DNA of 52,457 nt from an uncultured Eubacteriales bacterium (GCA_902789795.1 CADAPM010000012.1:1-52457); one strand, 5' to 3'; positions 6,700 to 15,508 are shown, counted from the stretch's first letter. The notes: a model not told the origin generated them from the sequence alone. Numbers and translations: made by a program.

Positions 6700-8241
6700 T
6701 TGGAAAGCCCATATGCCATTGAGATGCTGAACATCACCAAGCGTTTTCCCGGTATTATCGCCAACGATAATATCACGCTGCAGCTGCGCAAGGGGGAGAT
6801 TCATGCGCTGCTGGGCGAGAACGGTGCCGGGAAGAGCACGCTGATGAGCGTCCTGTTCGGCCTTTATCAGCCGGAGGAGGGCATCATCAAGAAGGACGGT
6901 GTGGAGGTCCAGATCAAGGACCCCAACGACGCCAACGCTCTGGGGATCGGCATGGTCCATCAGCATTTTAAACTGGTGGAGTGCTTTACTGTGCTCGACA
7001 ACATTATCATGGGTGTTGAGCCTGTCGGGCATCTGGGCTTTCTGCGTAAGAAGGAAGCCCGGGAAAAGGTGCTCGAGTTGTCCAAGAAGTACGGTCTGGA
7101 GGTGGACCCGGACGCGAAGATCGAGGACATCACCGTAGGCATGCAGCAGCGCACCGAGATCCTCAAGATGCTCTACCGCGATAACGAGATCCTGATCTTC
7201 GACGAGCCCACCGCCGTGCTGACGCCGCAGGAGATTGATGAGTTGATGCAGATCATGCGCAACCTTGCGGCGGAAGGCAAATCGATCCTCTTCATCAGCC
7301 ATAAGCTGGCGGAGATCATGGCGGTGGCAGACCGCTGTACTGTACTGCGCAAAGGAAAATATATCGGGACAGTGAATACCAAGGATACCACCATGGAAGA
7401 ACTGAGCGCCATGATGGTTGGCCGTAACGTAAACTTCCATGTGGAAAAGAAGCCTGCTCATCCAGGTGATGCGATACTTGAGGTGCGGCACATGACAGTA
7501 GCGTCCAAAACGCACAACAATAATGCTGTCAAGGACGTATCTTTCAAGGTTCGCCGGGGCGAGATTGTATGTATTGCCGGTATCGACGGCAACGGACAGT
7601 CAGAACTGGTCTATGGGTTGACCGGCCTGGAACCGCTGACATCCGGAGAGATAATACTGGATGGTAAAGACATTACGAAGGCATCCATTCGCAAACGTTC
7701 CGTGGCAGGCATGAGCCATATTCCTGAAGACCGTCACAAGCATGGCCTGGTGCTGGACTATTCCCTGGAATACAACATGATCCTGCAGACATATTTTGAG
7801 TCCCGCTTTACTGATAATATCGGTTTTCTTCGGAGAAAGAACATCCGTAATTATTCTGACAAACTGATTGATCAGTATGACGTGCGTTCCGGTCAGGGTT
7901 CCATCACGATGGCACGCTCCATGTCCGGCGGCAACCAGCAGAAGGCGATCATCGCCCGCGAGCTGGACAAGCAGCCCGAGCTTCTGGTGGCCGTTCAGCC
8001 CACCCGCGGCCTGGACGTGGGCGCCATCGAATACATCCACAAGCAGCTGGTGGCCCAGCGTGACGCCGGCAAGGCGGTGCTGCTGATCTCCCTGGAGCTG
8101 GACGAGGTCATGGACGTGCCGGACCGCATCCTGGTGATGTACGAGGGCGAGATCGTCGGTGAGCTGGATCCCAAGAAGACGACTCAGGAAGAGCTGGGCC
8201 TCTATATGGCCGGCGCCAAGAGAGATGAGGTGAAAGCATGA
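6700..8241 (+). CDS. Nucleoside/sugar-type ABC transporter ATPase (duplicated domain)
   Basis: 513 codons. The start is TTG 6700, supported by AGGAGG at 6686-6691 eight bases upstream. Domain 1 has Walker A GENGAGKST (39-47) and Walker B ILIFDEPT (near 165). Domain 2 has a degenerate Walker A (GIDGNGQSE, near 294), the signature MSGGNQQK (near 408) and VQPTRGLDVGA in place of a canonical Walker B. This two-domain, half-degenerate layout is the family hallmark (RbsA/NupO type). It energises the two permeases downstream, and its stop overlaps the next start by four bases. Confidence 0.93.
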   Translation: MESPYAIEMLNITKRFPGIIANDNITLQLRKGEIHALLGENGAGKSTLMSVLFGLYQPEEGIIKKDGVEVQIKDPNDANALGIGMVHQHFKLVECFTVLDNIIMGVEPVGHLGFLRKKEAREKVLELSKKYGLEVDPDAKIEDITVGMQQRTEILKMLYRDNEILIFDEPTAVLTPQEIDELMQIMRNLAAEGKSILFISHKLAEIMAVADRCTVLRKGKYIGTVNTKDTTMEELSAMMVGRNVNFHVEKKPAHPGDAILEVRHMTVASKTHNNNAVKDVSFKVRRGEIVCIAGIDGNGQSELVYGLTGLEPLTSGEIILDGKDITKASIRKRSVAGMSHIPEDRHKHGLVLDYSLEYNMILQTYFESRFTDNIGFLRRKNIRNYSDKLIDQYDVRSGQGSITMARSMSGGNQQKAIIARELDKQPELLVAVQPTRGLDVGAIEYIHKQLVAQRDAGKAVLLISLELDEVMDVPDRILVMYEGEIVGELDPKKTTQEELGLYMAGAKRDEVKA

Positions 8242-9338
8242 AAAACCTTCTGAAGCGGCCGGGCGTGCAGGCCTTTGTCGCCTCGGTCATCTGTATCCTG
8301 CTGGGTCTGATCATCGGCTATATCGTGCTGCTGTTCATTAACCCGCAGGGCGCCTGGCAGTCCATCACGGACGTGGTCCGCAACTTCTTCACCTGGTCGC
8401 GGCCGCCACAAAGGCTGAAGCAGTTCGGCAACACGCTGGCCAAGACGATCCCGCTGATCATGTGCTCGCTGAGCATCCTGTTCTCCTACAAGGTCGGCCT
8501 GTTCAATATCGGCGCGGCCGGGCAGTATGTGGCCGGCGCCTGCGCCAGCCTGTACGCGGCCTTGGCGTGGGGCTGGGGCTGGCTGCCCTGCATGATCTTC
8601 GCCATCGTGGCGGGCGCTCTGCTCGGCGCCATCGTTGGCTTCCTGAAATCCTACTGCAACGTGAACGAGGTCATCTCCGGTATCATGCTGAACTGGATCG
8701 CGCTGTATACCACCAACACGATCCTCTCCAACGTGAAGGAGACCGCCAGCCCCTATACGCTGTACCTGAACAAGGAGAATCCCTCCGCGCTGCTGCCGAC
8801 CGCCGGCCTCGACCAGCTGTTCAATAAGAACACCTACGTCACCATCGCGGTGCCACTGGCGCTGATTATCGCCATTGCCGTCGCCGTCATCCTGACCAAG
8901 ACCCGCTTCGGCTACGAGCTGCGCGCCACCGGCCTGAACAAGAACGCCGCGCGCTATGCGGGCATGGCCGAAAACCGCAACATCATCCTGACGCTGATGA
9001 TCTCCGGCGCGCTAGCCGGCCTCGGCGCTTCCATGCTGTACCAGACCGGCTACATGCGCTGGGAATGCACCCAGTCCTCCGTGCCGGCCATGGGCTTCAA
9101 CGGCATCGCGGCGGCCTTCCTGGGCGGTCTGAACCCCATCGGCGCCGTCTTCTCCTCCTTCTTCATCCAGCATATCACCGACGGCGGACAGTATGTGAAC
9201 ACCAATTACTATTCCTCCCAGATCTCTGACGTGATCTCTTCGGTGATCATTTATCTGTGCGGCTTCGTGCTCTTCATCAAGCTGACCATCAATCGCATGA
9301 TCAAACCGAGTAAAGAAAAGAAAGGGGAGAAAAAGTAA
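8238..9338 (+). CDS. Nucleoside ABC transporter permease 1 (BPD_transp_2 family)
   Basis: 366 codons, starting inside the ATGA overlap with the ATPase gene. It has 8-10 hydrophobic segments, a family-typical early motif FNIGAAGQYVAGA (residues 91-103) and the late conserved block AMGFNGIAAAFLGG. It is longer than its partner, as is usual for the NupP-type subunit of nucleoside transporters. The C-terminus is lysine-rich (KPSKEKKGEKK). It pairs with the next permease to form the heterodimeric channel. Confidence 0.92.
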   Translation: MKNLLKRPGVQAFVASVICILLGLIIGYIVLLFINPQGAWQSITDVVRNFFTWSRPPQRLKQFGNTLAKTIPLIMCSLSILFSYKVGLFNIGAAGQYVAGACASLYAALAWGWGWLPCMIFAIVAGALLGAIVGFLKSYCNVNEVISGIMLNWIALYTTNTILSNVKETASPYTLYLNKENPSALLPTAGLDQLFNKNTYVTIAVPLALIIAIAVAVILTKTRFGYELRATGLNKNAARYAGMAENRNIILTLMISGALAGLGASMLYQTGYMRWECTQSSVPAMGFNGIAAAFLGGLNPIGAVFSSFFIQHITDGGQYVNTNYYSSQISDVISSVIIYLCGFVLFIKLTINRMIKPSKEKKGEKK

Positions 9339-10276
9339 TGCTTCTGCTGATTCAATACACCCTGATCTTCGCCTCGGTTCTTCTGCTGGTCGCGCTGGGC
9401 GGCTGCATCTCGGAGCACTCTGGCATCATCAACCTGGGCCTGGAGGGCATCATGGTGGTCGGCGCGCTGGGCGGCGCATTGGTCATGAGCAACCTGTCGA
9501 CCCTTCCTCCCGCCCTGATGGTGATCCTGGCATTGCTGGCATCCATCATCCTGGGCATGCTGTACTCCTGCCTGCTGGGCGTAGCGGCCATCCATTTCAA
9601 GGCTGATCAGACCCTGGTCGGCACCGCCATGAACCTGCTGGCCACCGCCGCCGCGACCGTGTTCGTGAAGGCCATGAATACCGCCATGAACCCGGACAAC
9701 CATTCCTCCGAGATCGAGTATGTGGCCGGAAGAAAGATGTTCATCGTGAACATCAACGGCTTTGAGTTCAACTGGTTCATGCCGCTGGCGGTCATCGTGG
9801 TGATCCTGGTCTACCTGTTCCTGTACAAGAACAAGCTGGGTCTGCGCCTGATGGCCTGCGGCGAGCATCCCCAGGCGGCGGACTCCGTCGGCATCAACGT
9901 GTACAAAATGCGCTGGATGGGCGTGCTGATCTCCGGCGCGCTGGCGGGCATGGGCGGCCTGTGCTACATCCTGGCCGGCGTATCCCTCTGGAAGTTTGAA
10001 AACGGCGTCGCGGGCTTCGGCTTCCTGGCCCTGGCCGTGATGATCTTCGGCCAGTGGAAGCCCGGCCGCATCGCGCTGGCGGCGCTGCTGTTCGGTCTGT
10101 TCCGCGCCCTGAGCAACACCTACATGGGCTTCCCGGCGCTGGTGTCCCTGAATCTGCCCAGCAACGTGTACAACATGATGCCCTACATCGTGTGCCTGAT
10201 CGTCCTGGCCTTTACCTCCAAGACGTCTCGCGCCCCGAAAGCTGAAGGCATTCCCTACGACAAGGGAAGCAGATAA
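9338..10276 (+). CDS. Nucleoside ABC transporter permease 2 (BPD_transp_2 family)
   Basis: 312 codons, overlapping the previous stop by one base, with GGGGAG upstream. The hydrophobic protein starts with the NupQ-type motif SEHSGIINLGLEGIMVVGA (residues 22-40) and ends with a typical membrane segment and short basic tail. It has the second-permease role in the BMP operon. Only four bases separate its stop from the frame of the next gene, so that gene is very likely cotranscribed. Confidence 0.92.
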   Translation: MLLLIQYTLIFASVLLLVALGGCISEHSGIINLGLEGIMVVGALGGALVMSNLSTLPPALMVILALLASIILGMLYSCLLGVAAIHFKADQTLVGTAMNLLATAAATVFVKAMNTAMNPDNHSSEIEYVAGRKMFIVNINGFEFNWFMPLAVIVVILVYLFLYKNKLGLRLMACGEHPQAADSVGINVYKMRWMGVLISGALAGMGGLCYILAGVSLWKFENGVAGFGFLALAVMIFGQWKPGRIALAALLFGLFRALSNTYMGFPALVSLNLPSNVYNMMPYIVCLIVLAFTSKTSRAPKAEGIPYDKGSR

Positions 10277-10301
10277 CAATTTGAAGGAAGGTATTTGTAT
10301 C

Positions 10302-11462
10302 ATGCGTAAGGTATTTTCTCTCCTTTTAGCGTCGATCCTCGTGCTGACGATGCTCCCCGTCCTGGCGGAGCCCGCCGCGGTGCTGGACACCGCCTTCACG
10401 GCGAATGTGTCTGAGATCCAGAAGTACGGCAACCTGGTGCTGGACGCCAAGGCGTCCGACCTGTTCAACGCCGGCTTCGCCTATGGCGATATGGTGGAAG
10501 TGGCCGTCAACGGCCAGACCTGCCAGATGCCGGTGGGCTCCAACTATTCCGACGTGGACCAGGGCAGCCTCATCTGCCGCGCCGTGTACGTCGAGGGCGG
10601 CGATGACTACATCATCCTCGCCATCAACATGGGCGACCTGGCGACCACGGCCGGCATCGCCACCAAGGAAAAGATCGAGGCCGATCCCGGTTATGTCTGG
10701 CACATGAACGAAGGCGTGACCGAGCCCGTGGCCGTCAGCATCACCATGGCGCAGCAGGGCGGCTACTACGATGAGTGGGTCATGCACCAGCTGCAGCGCA
10801 CGAATAACCGCGAAGACTATGCCGAGCTGACGGACGCCGAGTATGCCAACTTCCGCGCGGTCACGACCACCGGCATGGGCGCGGGCAAGCTGTACCGCTC
10901 CTCCAACCCGGTGAACCCGGAGATCAACCGCAATAAGGAAGCCGATGCTGCCGCCAAGGAAGCGGGCGTCAAGACCTTCATCAACCTCGCGGACAACGAA
11001 GAGGTCATGCGCGGCTACGAGGGCTTTGCGGACAGCTACTATTCCACCCAGAACATCATCGCCCTGAACCTGGGCGTGGATTTCTCCGCGGATGAATTCA
11101 AGGCCGGCCTGGCCAAGGGCATCCAGTTCATCGCCGCCAACGAGGGGCCGTACCTGGTGCACTGCACCGAGGGCAAGGACCGTGCGGGCTTTGTCAGCGC
11201 CATCCTCGAGTGCCTGATGGGCGCTACCGCGGACGACGTCGTGAAGGATTACATGATCACCTACTACAACTACTATGCCGTTAAGCCCGACGGTGACCGC
11301 TACCAGGCCATCGCCAACAGCAACATTAAAAAGAGCCTCGCGACGGCCTTCGGCATCGAAGATATCGCCGACGCGGATCTGGCCGCCTGCGCGGAGCAGT
11401 TCCTGCTGAACATCGGCGTCTCCGCCGAGGATATCGCGAAGGTCAAGGAAAACCTGAAGTGA
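10302..11462 (+). CDS. Secreted tyrosine-phosphatase-like protein with SAM-hydrolase-like N-domain
   Basis: 386 codons from ATG 10302, preceded by GAAGGAAGG. Signal peptide at 1-22 (ending PVLAEP). Residues about 30-130 (YGDMVEVAVNGQ, NYSDVDQGSLI, DYIILAINMGDLAT) resemble the C-terminal beta-barrel of SAM hydroxide adenosyltransferases. Residues about 180-390 are a tyrosine/dual-specificity phosphatase of the Y_phosphatase3 type, with KLYRSSNP and the catalytic loop HCTEGKDRAG (CX5R, near 287-296). The N-terminal catalytic half of the SAM hydrolase is absent, so this domain may only bind a ligand. Lying last in a nucleoside transporter operon, it may act on phosphorylated nucleosides outside the cell (inference). 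Confidence 0.75.
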   Translation: MRKVFSLLLASILVLTMLPVLAEPAAVLDTAFTANVSEIQKYGNLVLDAKASDLFNAGFAYGDMVEVAVNGQTCQMPVGSNYSDVDQGSLICRAVYVEGGDDYIILAINMGDLATTAGIATKEKIEADPGYVWHMNEGVTEPVAVSITMAQQGGYYDEWVMHQLQRTNNREDYAELTDAEYANFRAVTTTGMGAGKLYRSSNPVNPEINRNKEADAAAKEAGVKTFINLADNEEVMRGYEGFADSYYSTQNIIALNLGVDFSADEFKAGLAKGIQFIAANEGPYLVHCTEGKDRAGFVSAILECLMGATADDVVKDYMITYYNYYAVKPDGDRYQAIANSNIKKSLATAFGIEDIADADLAACAEQFLLNIGVSAEDIAKVKENLK

Positions 11463-11490
11463 TCCTTCCGGAACAGTAATGACATTGCAG

Positions 11491-11528
11491 GGGGCTGCTG
11501 CAAAACGATGTGCAGCAGCCCCTTCTTT
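11491..11528 (+). terminator. Terminator of the BMP operon
   Basis: GGGGCTGCTGCA (11491-11502) pairs with TGCAGCAGCCCC (11511-11522), followed by TTCTTT. It lies between the operon and the methyltransferase gene. Confidence 0.8.
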
Positions 11529-11549
11529 GAGAGTGAAAGGAGTCCCCGC

Positions 11550-12737
11550 ATGCCCGATCATCATAATCCGACCTGTACCCTGTTTCCCGGCAAGGAAAAG
11601 CGGGTCTATCAGGCCCAGACCTGGATCTACCGCAGCGAGATCGCCAAGGCGGAAGCCGCCGCCAAACCGGGCGACGTGGTGCGGGTTTGCGCGGCCAATG
11701 GGACCTTCCTCGGCCAGGCGTTCTATAACCCACAGAGCCAAATGTCCCTGCGCCTGCTGACCCGCTCCGAGACGCCGGTGGATGAGGGCTTCATCCGGGA
11801 ACGGATCCACCGGGCGGTCGCATACCGCCGCCAGTTTGCCGATCTGACCAGCTGCCGGCTCATCTATTCTGAGTCTGACGGCCTGCCGGGCCTGGTGGCG
11901 GACGCCTTCGGGCCGGTCGTCGTCATCCAAATCATGTGCCTGGGCATGGACCGCTACCGCGGGACCATCGTGGACGCCCTCAATGAGGAGCTGCATCCCC
12001 AGGCGGTCTACGAGCGCAGCGACGCCCCAGTGCGCCGCCTGGAGGGGCTGGAGGAAACGACGGGCCTGCTCTCCGGGACCCTGCCGGAGGAGATCCTCAT
12101 GCAGGAAAACGGCATCCGCTTCCGGGTGGACGTGGTGCACGGGCAGAAGACGGGCTACTTCCTGGATCAGAAGGAGAACCGCGCGGCCATCGCGCCCTTC
12201 GTCAAGGGCGGCACGGTGCTGGATTGCTTTACCCATACCGGCGCATTCGCCATGCACGCCGCCAACTACGGGGCGTCCCGGGTGACGGCGCTGGATATCT
12301 CTGAGGAAGCGCTGAATACGGCCCGCGCCAACGCTGAATTGAATGGATTCACAAATATGGATTTCGTATGCGCCAACGCCTTCGACTGGCTGAAAGCGAA
12401 GACCCAGACGGAGGAGCGCTATGACGTGGTGATTCTGGATCCGCCGGCCTTCACCAAAACCCGGGCCACCGTGGACGCGGCCCGGAGGGGGTATAAGGAG
12501 ATCAACCTGCGCGGCATGAAGCTGGTGAAGGACGGGGGCTACCTGGTCACCTGCTCCTGCTCCCAGCACATGCACAAGGATGAATTTGTGCGCGTGATCC
12601 TGGAGGCGGCCCGCGACGCCCATGTGCGGCTGATGCAGGTCGAACTCAGGACCCAGGGCCGGGACCATCCGATCCTGCCCTCGATGCCGGAAACGGAATA
12701 CCTGAAGTGCGGCATCTTCCGCGTCGACAGGATCTGA
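11550..12737 (+). CDS. Class I rRNA (cytosine-C5)-methyltransferase, RlmI/YwbD-like
   Basis: 395 codons from ATG 11550, chosen because GAAAGGAG lies just upstream; an in-frame ATG at 11508 falls within the terminator. An N-terminal PUA-like domain (residues 10-75) binds RNA. The Rossmann methyltransferase has motif I VLDCFTHTGAFAMHAA (near 223), the DPPAF motif (near 296) and CSCSQHM (near 333), where the cysteine attacks cytosine. The family methylates C1962 of 23S rRNA in E. coli. It is convergent with the MocR gene, with a single base between stop codons. Confidence 0.9.
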   Translation: MPDHHNPTCTLFPGKEKRVYQAQTWIYRSEIAKAEAAAKPGDVVRVCAANGTFLGQAFYNPQSQMSLRLLTRSETPVDEGFIRERIHRAVAYRRQFADLTSCRLIYSESDGLPGLVADAFGPVVVIQIMCLGMDRYRGTIVDALNEELHPQAVYERSDAPVRRLEGLEETTGLLSGTLPEEILMQENGIRFRVDVVHGQKTGYFLDQKENRAAIAPFVKGGTVLDCFTHTGAFAMHAANYGASRVTALDISEEALNTARANAELNGFTNMDFVCANAFDWLKAKTQTEERYDVVILDPPAFTKTRATVDAARRGYKEINLRGMKLVKDGGYLVTCSCSQHMHKDEFVRVILEAARDAHVRLMQVELRTQGRDHPILPSMPETEYLKCGIFRVDRI

Positions 12738-12738
12738 G

Positions 12739-13839
12739 CTATTCCTGACCCGATCCTTCCAGCTCGCTGCGCAGTCTGCGGCGGACGCGGCGGATATGCC
12801 GCTCAAAGTCCCCGCTGTTCAGCAGCGACGCGAGCACCAGCTGTTCAAACACCGGCACGGCGCAGGCGTAAAACCCTGCCCGTGCCGTATATTTTTCCAG
12901 CAGCTGCTCGGGCAAAAGCATATATCCGGCGCGCAGGGCTGGGGCGATGGTCAGGGAAAAGGTGTTCACATAGATCACGTTCCCTGCGCCGCTCATGGCA
13001 AACAGCGTGTCCTCCGGCTTCCCGGACACGCTGAACTCCGAGGAATAGTCGTCCTCGATCAGGACGCGGTCCGGCCGGGAGGCCCAGGCCAGGTATTCAT
13101 GCCGCTTCCGGGCGTCGGCGGTGACGCCGCTGGGGAAGCTGCGATAGGGGGTCACGTGGAGCACCGAGGCGGCAGTGGCGTCCAGGGCGGTGCTCTCGAT
13201 GCCCCCGCTGTTCATGGGCAGCAGCTCCAGCTGTACGCCGTTGGCCTGATAGACCAGGGCGATCTTCTCATAGGAGGGATCCTCTGCCGCGTAGACCCTC
13301 TCCCGACCCAGCAGGGTGACGATCAGGCCGTACAGGTACTCTGAGCCCGCGCCGATGATGATCTGCTCCGGCTTCACGCTGATCTGCCGGGAGCGGATCA
13401 GGTAGGCCGCCAGGGCTTCCCTGAGCTCCGGGCAGCCGCCGTTGGGCGCTTTTTCGAGGATGCGCACGTCGTAATCCGCCAGCACCTTTCGCATGTGGCG
13501 AGCCAGTACGGAGATGGGAAAGTGGGCGTCCGGCAGATCGGTGCGCACGGCGGGCGGGGGAGGGGCGCTCATGCTGCCGGGGCCGGTGTACTGGGCGCTG
13601 TCGCGGCTGAAGGTCACATAGATGCCGCTGCGCTCCCGGGAGACGGCGTATCCCTCCTGGCACAGCAGGTCCAGGGCGTGCTGGGCTGTGATGACAGAGA
13701 CGCCCGCTTCGTCCGCCAGGACGCGCTTGGAGGGCAGGCGGGCTCCGGACGGGTAGATCCCGTCCAGGATGTTTTTCTTCAGGCTTTCATACAGCTGCAG
13801 GTAGGCAGGTTGCCTGCTTTCTTTTTTGATCGGTAACAT
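12739..13839 (-). CDS. MocR/PdxR-type GntR regulator lacking the PLP lysine
   Basis: 366 codons. Residues 1-75 are a winged GntR helix-turn-helix (QLYESLKKNILDGIYPSGARLPSKRVLA). The rest is a fold-type I aminotransferase-like domain (IEDDYSSEFSVSGKP). At the position of the PLP-binding lysine, the usual TFSKTLAP reads TFSLTIAP, with Leu296 encoded by CTG 12954-12952. The protein also stops about 90 residues early, right after HIRRVRRRLRSELEG, so the small C-terminal domain is gone. It probably cannot form the usual aldimine; it may be a PLP-independent regulator or a decaying gene. It is divergent from an ECF S component, a common arrangement for a local regulator. Confidence 0.85.
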   Translation of the reverse strand: MLPIKKESRQPAYLQLYESLKKNILDGIYPSGARLPSKRVLADEAGVSVITAQHALDLLCQEGYAVSRERSGIYVTFSRDSAQYTGPGSMSAPPPPAVRTDLPDAHFPISVLARHMRKVLADYDVRILEKAPNGGCPELREALAAYLIRSRQISVKPEQIIIGAGSEYLYGLIVTLLGRERVYAAEDPSYEKIALVYQANGVQLELLPMNSGGIESTALDATAASVLHVTPYRSFPSGVTADARKRHEYLAWASRPDRVLIEDDYSSEFSVSGKPEDTLFAMSGAGNVIYVNTFSLTIAPALRAGYMLLPEQLLEKYTARAGFYACAVPVFEQLVLASLLNSGDFERHIRRVRRRLRSELEGSGQE

Positions 13840-13896
13840 AACTGGTATTATAAAATTCTCCTTAACTGGGTATTTTATGATGACCAGTTTTATTAT
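13840..13896. promoter_or_regulatory. Divergent MocR / ECF control region with AACTGG repeats
   Basis: AACTGG occurs as direct repeats at 13840-13845 and 13864-13869, 24 bases apart, and inverted (CCAGTT) at 13884-13889. MocR regulators typically bind paired direct repeats. On the minus strand, TATAAT at 13852-13847 lies so close to the MocR ATG (13839) that the transcript would be almost leaderless; AAGGAG at 13863-13858 is 18 bases from that start. On the plus strand, TATTAT at 13891-13896 could be a -10 box. Assignment is tentative. Confidence 0.5.
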
Positions 13897-13933
13897 ATCC
13901 TATGCGCATCCTGAATGCAAGGAGGGATTTTCC

Positions 13934-14494
13934 GTGAGTAATGAGCGAAAAAATGAGACCCGCTGGGATGCCTATACCCTGACGGCCATTGGCGTGCTGG
14001 CCGCCGCCGTCTACGTCGTGACCCTGTTCCGCTTCCCGCTGCTGGGCAGCAAAGTGCATTTTGCCAACGCCGTCTGCCTGCTGGCCGGCCTGCTGCTGGG
14101 GCCGGTACCCGGGGGCCTGGCTGCGGGCTTGGGCTCTGCCATCTATGACCTGATGGCCGGCTATGGGGCGGAGACGATCATCACCTTCGTCAGCAAGTTC
14201 GCCATGGCCTGGGTCTGCGGCAAGGTCTTCCTGGCCTTCGGTCAGAAGCGCTTTCAGATCGACCGCCTGGCCGTTGCGTCCGCCTGCGGCGCCTTCACCT
14301 ATGTGGCCCTCTACATGCTCAAGAGCCTGATCATGTACGGCTGGGGTGGCGTCGTCAGCCGCTTCCCCGCCTCCATCATCAACGCGGTGGTGGCCATCAT
14401 CGCGGCGCCGGTCTTCTTTACGGCTGTGTGGCCGGCAGTCAAGCATATCCTGCACAGAGAGCACAAAAAGGACCAGGATCAGCATGCGGTGTGA
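13934..14494 (+). CDS. ECF transporter S component, vitamin uptake
   Basis: 186 codons from GTG 13934, preceded by AAGGAGGG at the right spacing. The protein has five to six membrane helices. The block KVHFANAVCLLAGLLLGPVP (residues 38-57), followed by GGLAAGLGSAIYDLMAGYG, is typical of S components in the PdxU/HmpT group. It would bind a vitamin and dock to a shared energising module encoded elsewhere. Substrate is not certain; the neighbouring MocR-type regulator suggests vitamin B6 or a related pyridine or pyrimidine (inference). It overlaps the next gene by 11 bases. Confidence 0.82.
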   Translation: MSNERKNETRWDAYTLTAIGVLAAAVYVVTLFRFPLLGSKVHFANAVCLLAGLLLGPVPGGLAAGLGSAIYDLMAGYGAETIITFVSKFAMAWVCGKVFLAFGQKRFQIDRLAVASACGAFTYVALYMLKSLIMYGWGGVVSRFPASIINAVVAIIAAPVFFTAVWPAVKHILHREHKKDQDQHAV

Positions 14495-15356
14495 GCTTTG
14501 CCCCCGGAAATGCGGGGCGGAACGCCATGAAACAACGGGCAGCGGCTACTGCCGCGCCGGCTGGATGCCGCGCATCGCCCGGGCGGCCCTCCACTACTGG
14601 GAGGAGCCGTGCATTTCCGGCACCCGGGGGAGCGGGACGGTATTTTTTTCCTCCTGCACCCTGGGCTGCAAGTACTGCCAGAATTATGAGATCAGCCACG
14701 GCGGCTTCGGACAGGATGTCAGCGTGGACCGGCTGGCGGATATCTTCCGGGAGCTGGTGGACCAGGGAGCCCACAACCTGAACCTGGTCACGGCGACACC
14801 CTACTGGCCCGCCGTGCGGGAGGCGCTGGACAAGTATCGCCCGCCGGTCCCGGTGGTCTGGAACACCGGGGGCTATGAGCGGCCGGAGACGATCCGCTCC
14901 ATGAAGGGGTATGTGGATATCTTCCTGCCGGACCTGAAGCATGTTTCCCCGCGGCTGTCCGCGCTGTGCGCGGACGCACCGGACTATTTCGAGCATGCTT
15001 CCGCTGCCGTGCAGGCCATGTGCGAGCTGGCCGGCCCGCCGGTGTATGATGAGGAAGGCCTCCTGCAGAAGGGCGTCATCGTGCGCCATCTGATCCTGCC
15101 CGGCTGCACCGCAGACAGCATGCGGGTGCTGGATTTCATCGCGGAGCACCTGCCGGCCGGTACGCCCGTCAGCCTAATGCGGCAGTACACGCCCATCCCC
15201 CAGTGCACCATCAAGGGCCTGGATCGGCGCATCACCGACCGGGAGTATGACAGGGTGTACGCGCATCTGCAGCTGCTGGGCCTGGATGGCTATACCCAGG
15301 AAAAATCCTCCGCTGAAAGGGAATATACTCCGCCCTTCGACCTGACAGGGGTCTGA
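14484..15356 (+). CDS. PflX-like radical SAM protein
   Basis: 290 codons from ATG 14484, overlapping the ECF gene. The start is set by the conserved N-terminus MRCELCPRKCGAER, with extra cysteines C3, C6 and C10 and then GYCR. The radical SAM cluster motif CTLGCKYCQ gives C58, C62 and C65. The family is COG1313 (PflX), related to pyruvate formate-lyase activating enzyme but of unknown substrate. An iron-sulfur cytosolic enzyme is expected. Translational coupling to the S component hints at a role in using the imported vitamin, though this pairing may be fortuitous. Confidence 0.85.
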   Translation: MRCELCPRKCGAERHETTGSGYCRAGWMPRIARAALHYWEEPCISGTRGSGTVFFSSCTLGCKYCQNYEISHGGFGQDVSVDRLADIFRELVDQGAHNLNLVTATPYWPAVREALDKYRPPVPVVWNTGGYERPETIRSMKGYVDIFLPDLKHVSPRLSALCADAPDYFEHASAAVQAMCELAGPPVYDEEGLLQKGVIVRHLILPGCTADSMRVLDFIAEHLPAGTPVSLMRQYTPIPQCTIKGLDRRITDREYDRVYAHLQLLGLDGYTQEKSSAEREYTPPFDLTGV

Positions 15357-15364
15357 GGACGATT

Positions 15365-15390
15365 CGCCGGGAATGTGCCCGGCGATTTTT
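15365..15390 (+). terminator. Terminator after the PflX-like gene
   Basis: CGCCGGG (15365-15371) pairs with CCCGGCG (15378-15384), followed by ATTTTT. Confidence 0.88.
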
Positions 15391-15430
15391 ATAATTTGGG
15401 CAAAATCTGCACGAATATAACAGTTTCGAC

Positions 15431-15459
15431 TTGACAAAAGCATAGGTTAAACGTATAAT
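15431..15459 (+). promoter_or_regulatory. Strong promoter of the iron-type ABC operon
   Basis: Consensus TTGACA (15431-15436), 17-base spacer, consensus TATAAT (15454-15459). A small hairpin GACG/CGTC follows at 15467-15480. No clear Fur-type palindrome is seen overlapping it. Confidence 0.9.
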
Positions 15460-15508
15460 ATACCAAGACGTAAAAGCGTCTTTCAATATTGTTCAAGGAG
15501 GTCTTTCT

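Noticed and set aside
10326-12806. An 826-codon minus-strand frame over the phosphatase and RlmI-like genes
   Set aside because: Antisense shadow of two plus-strand genes with catalytic motifs.
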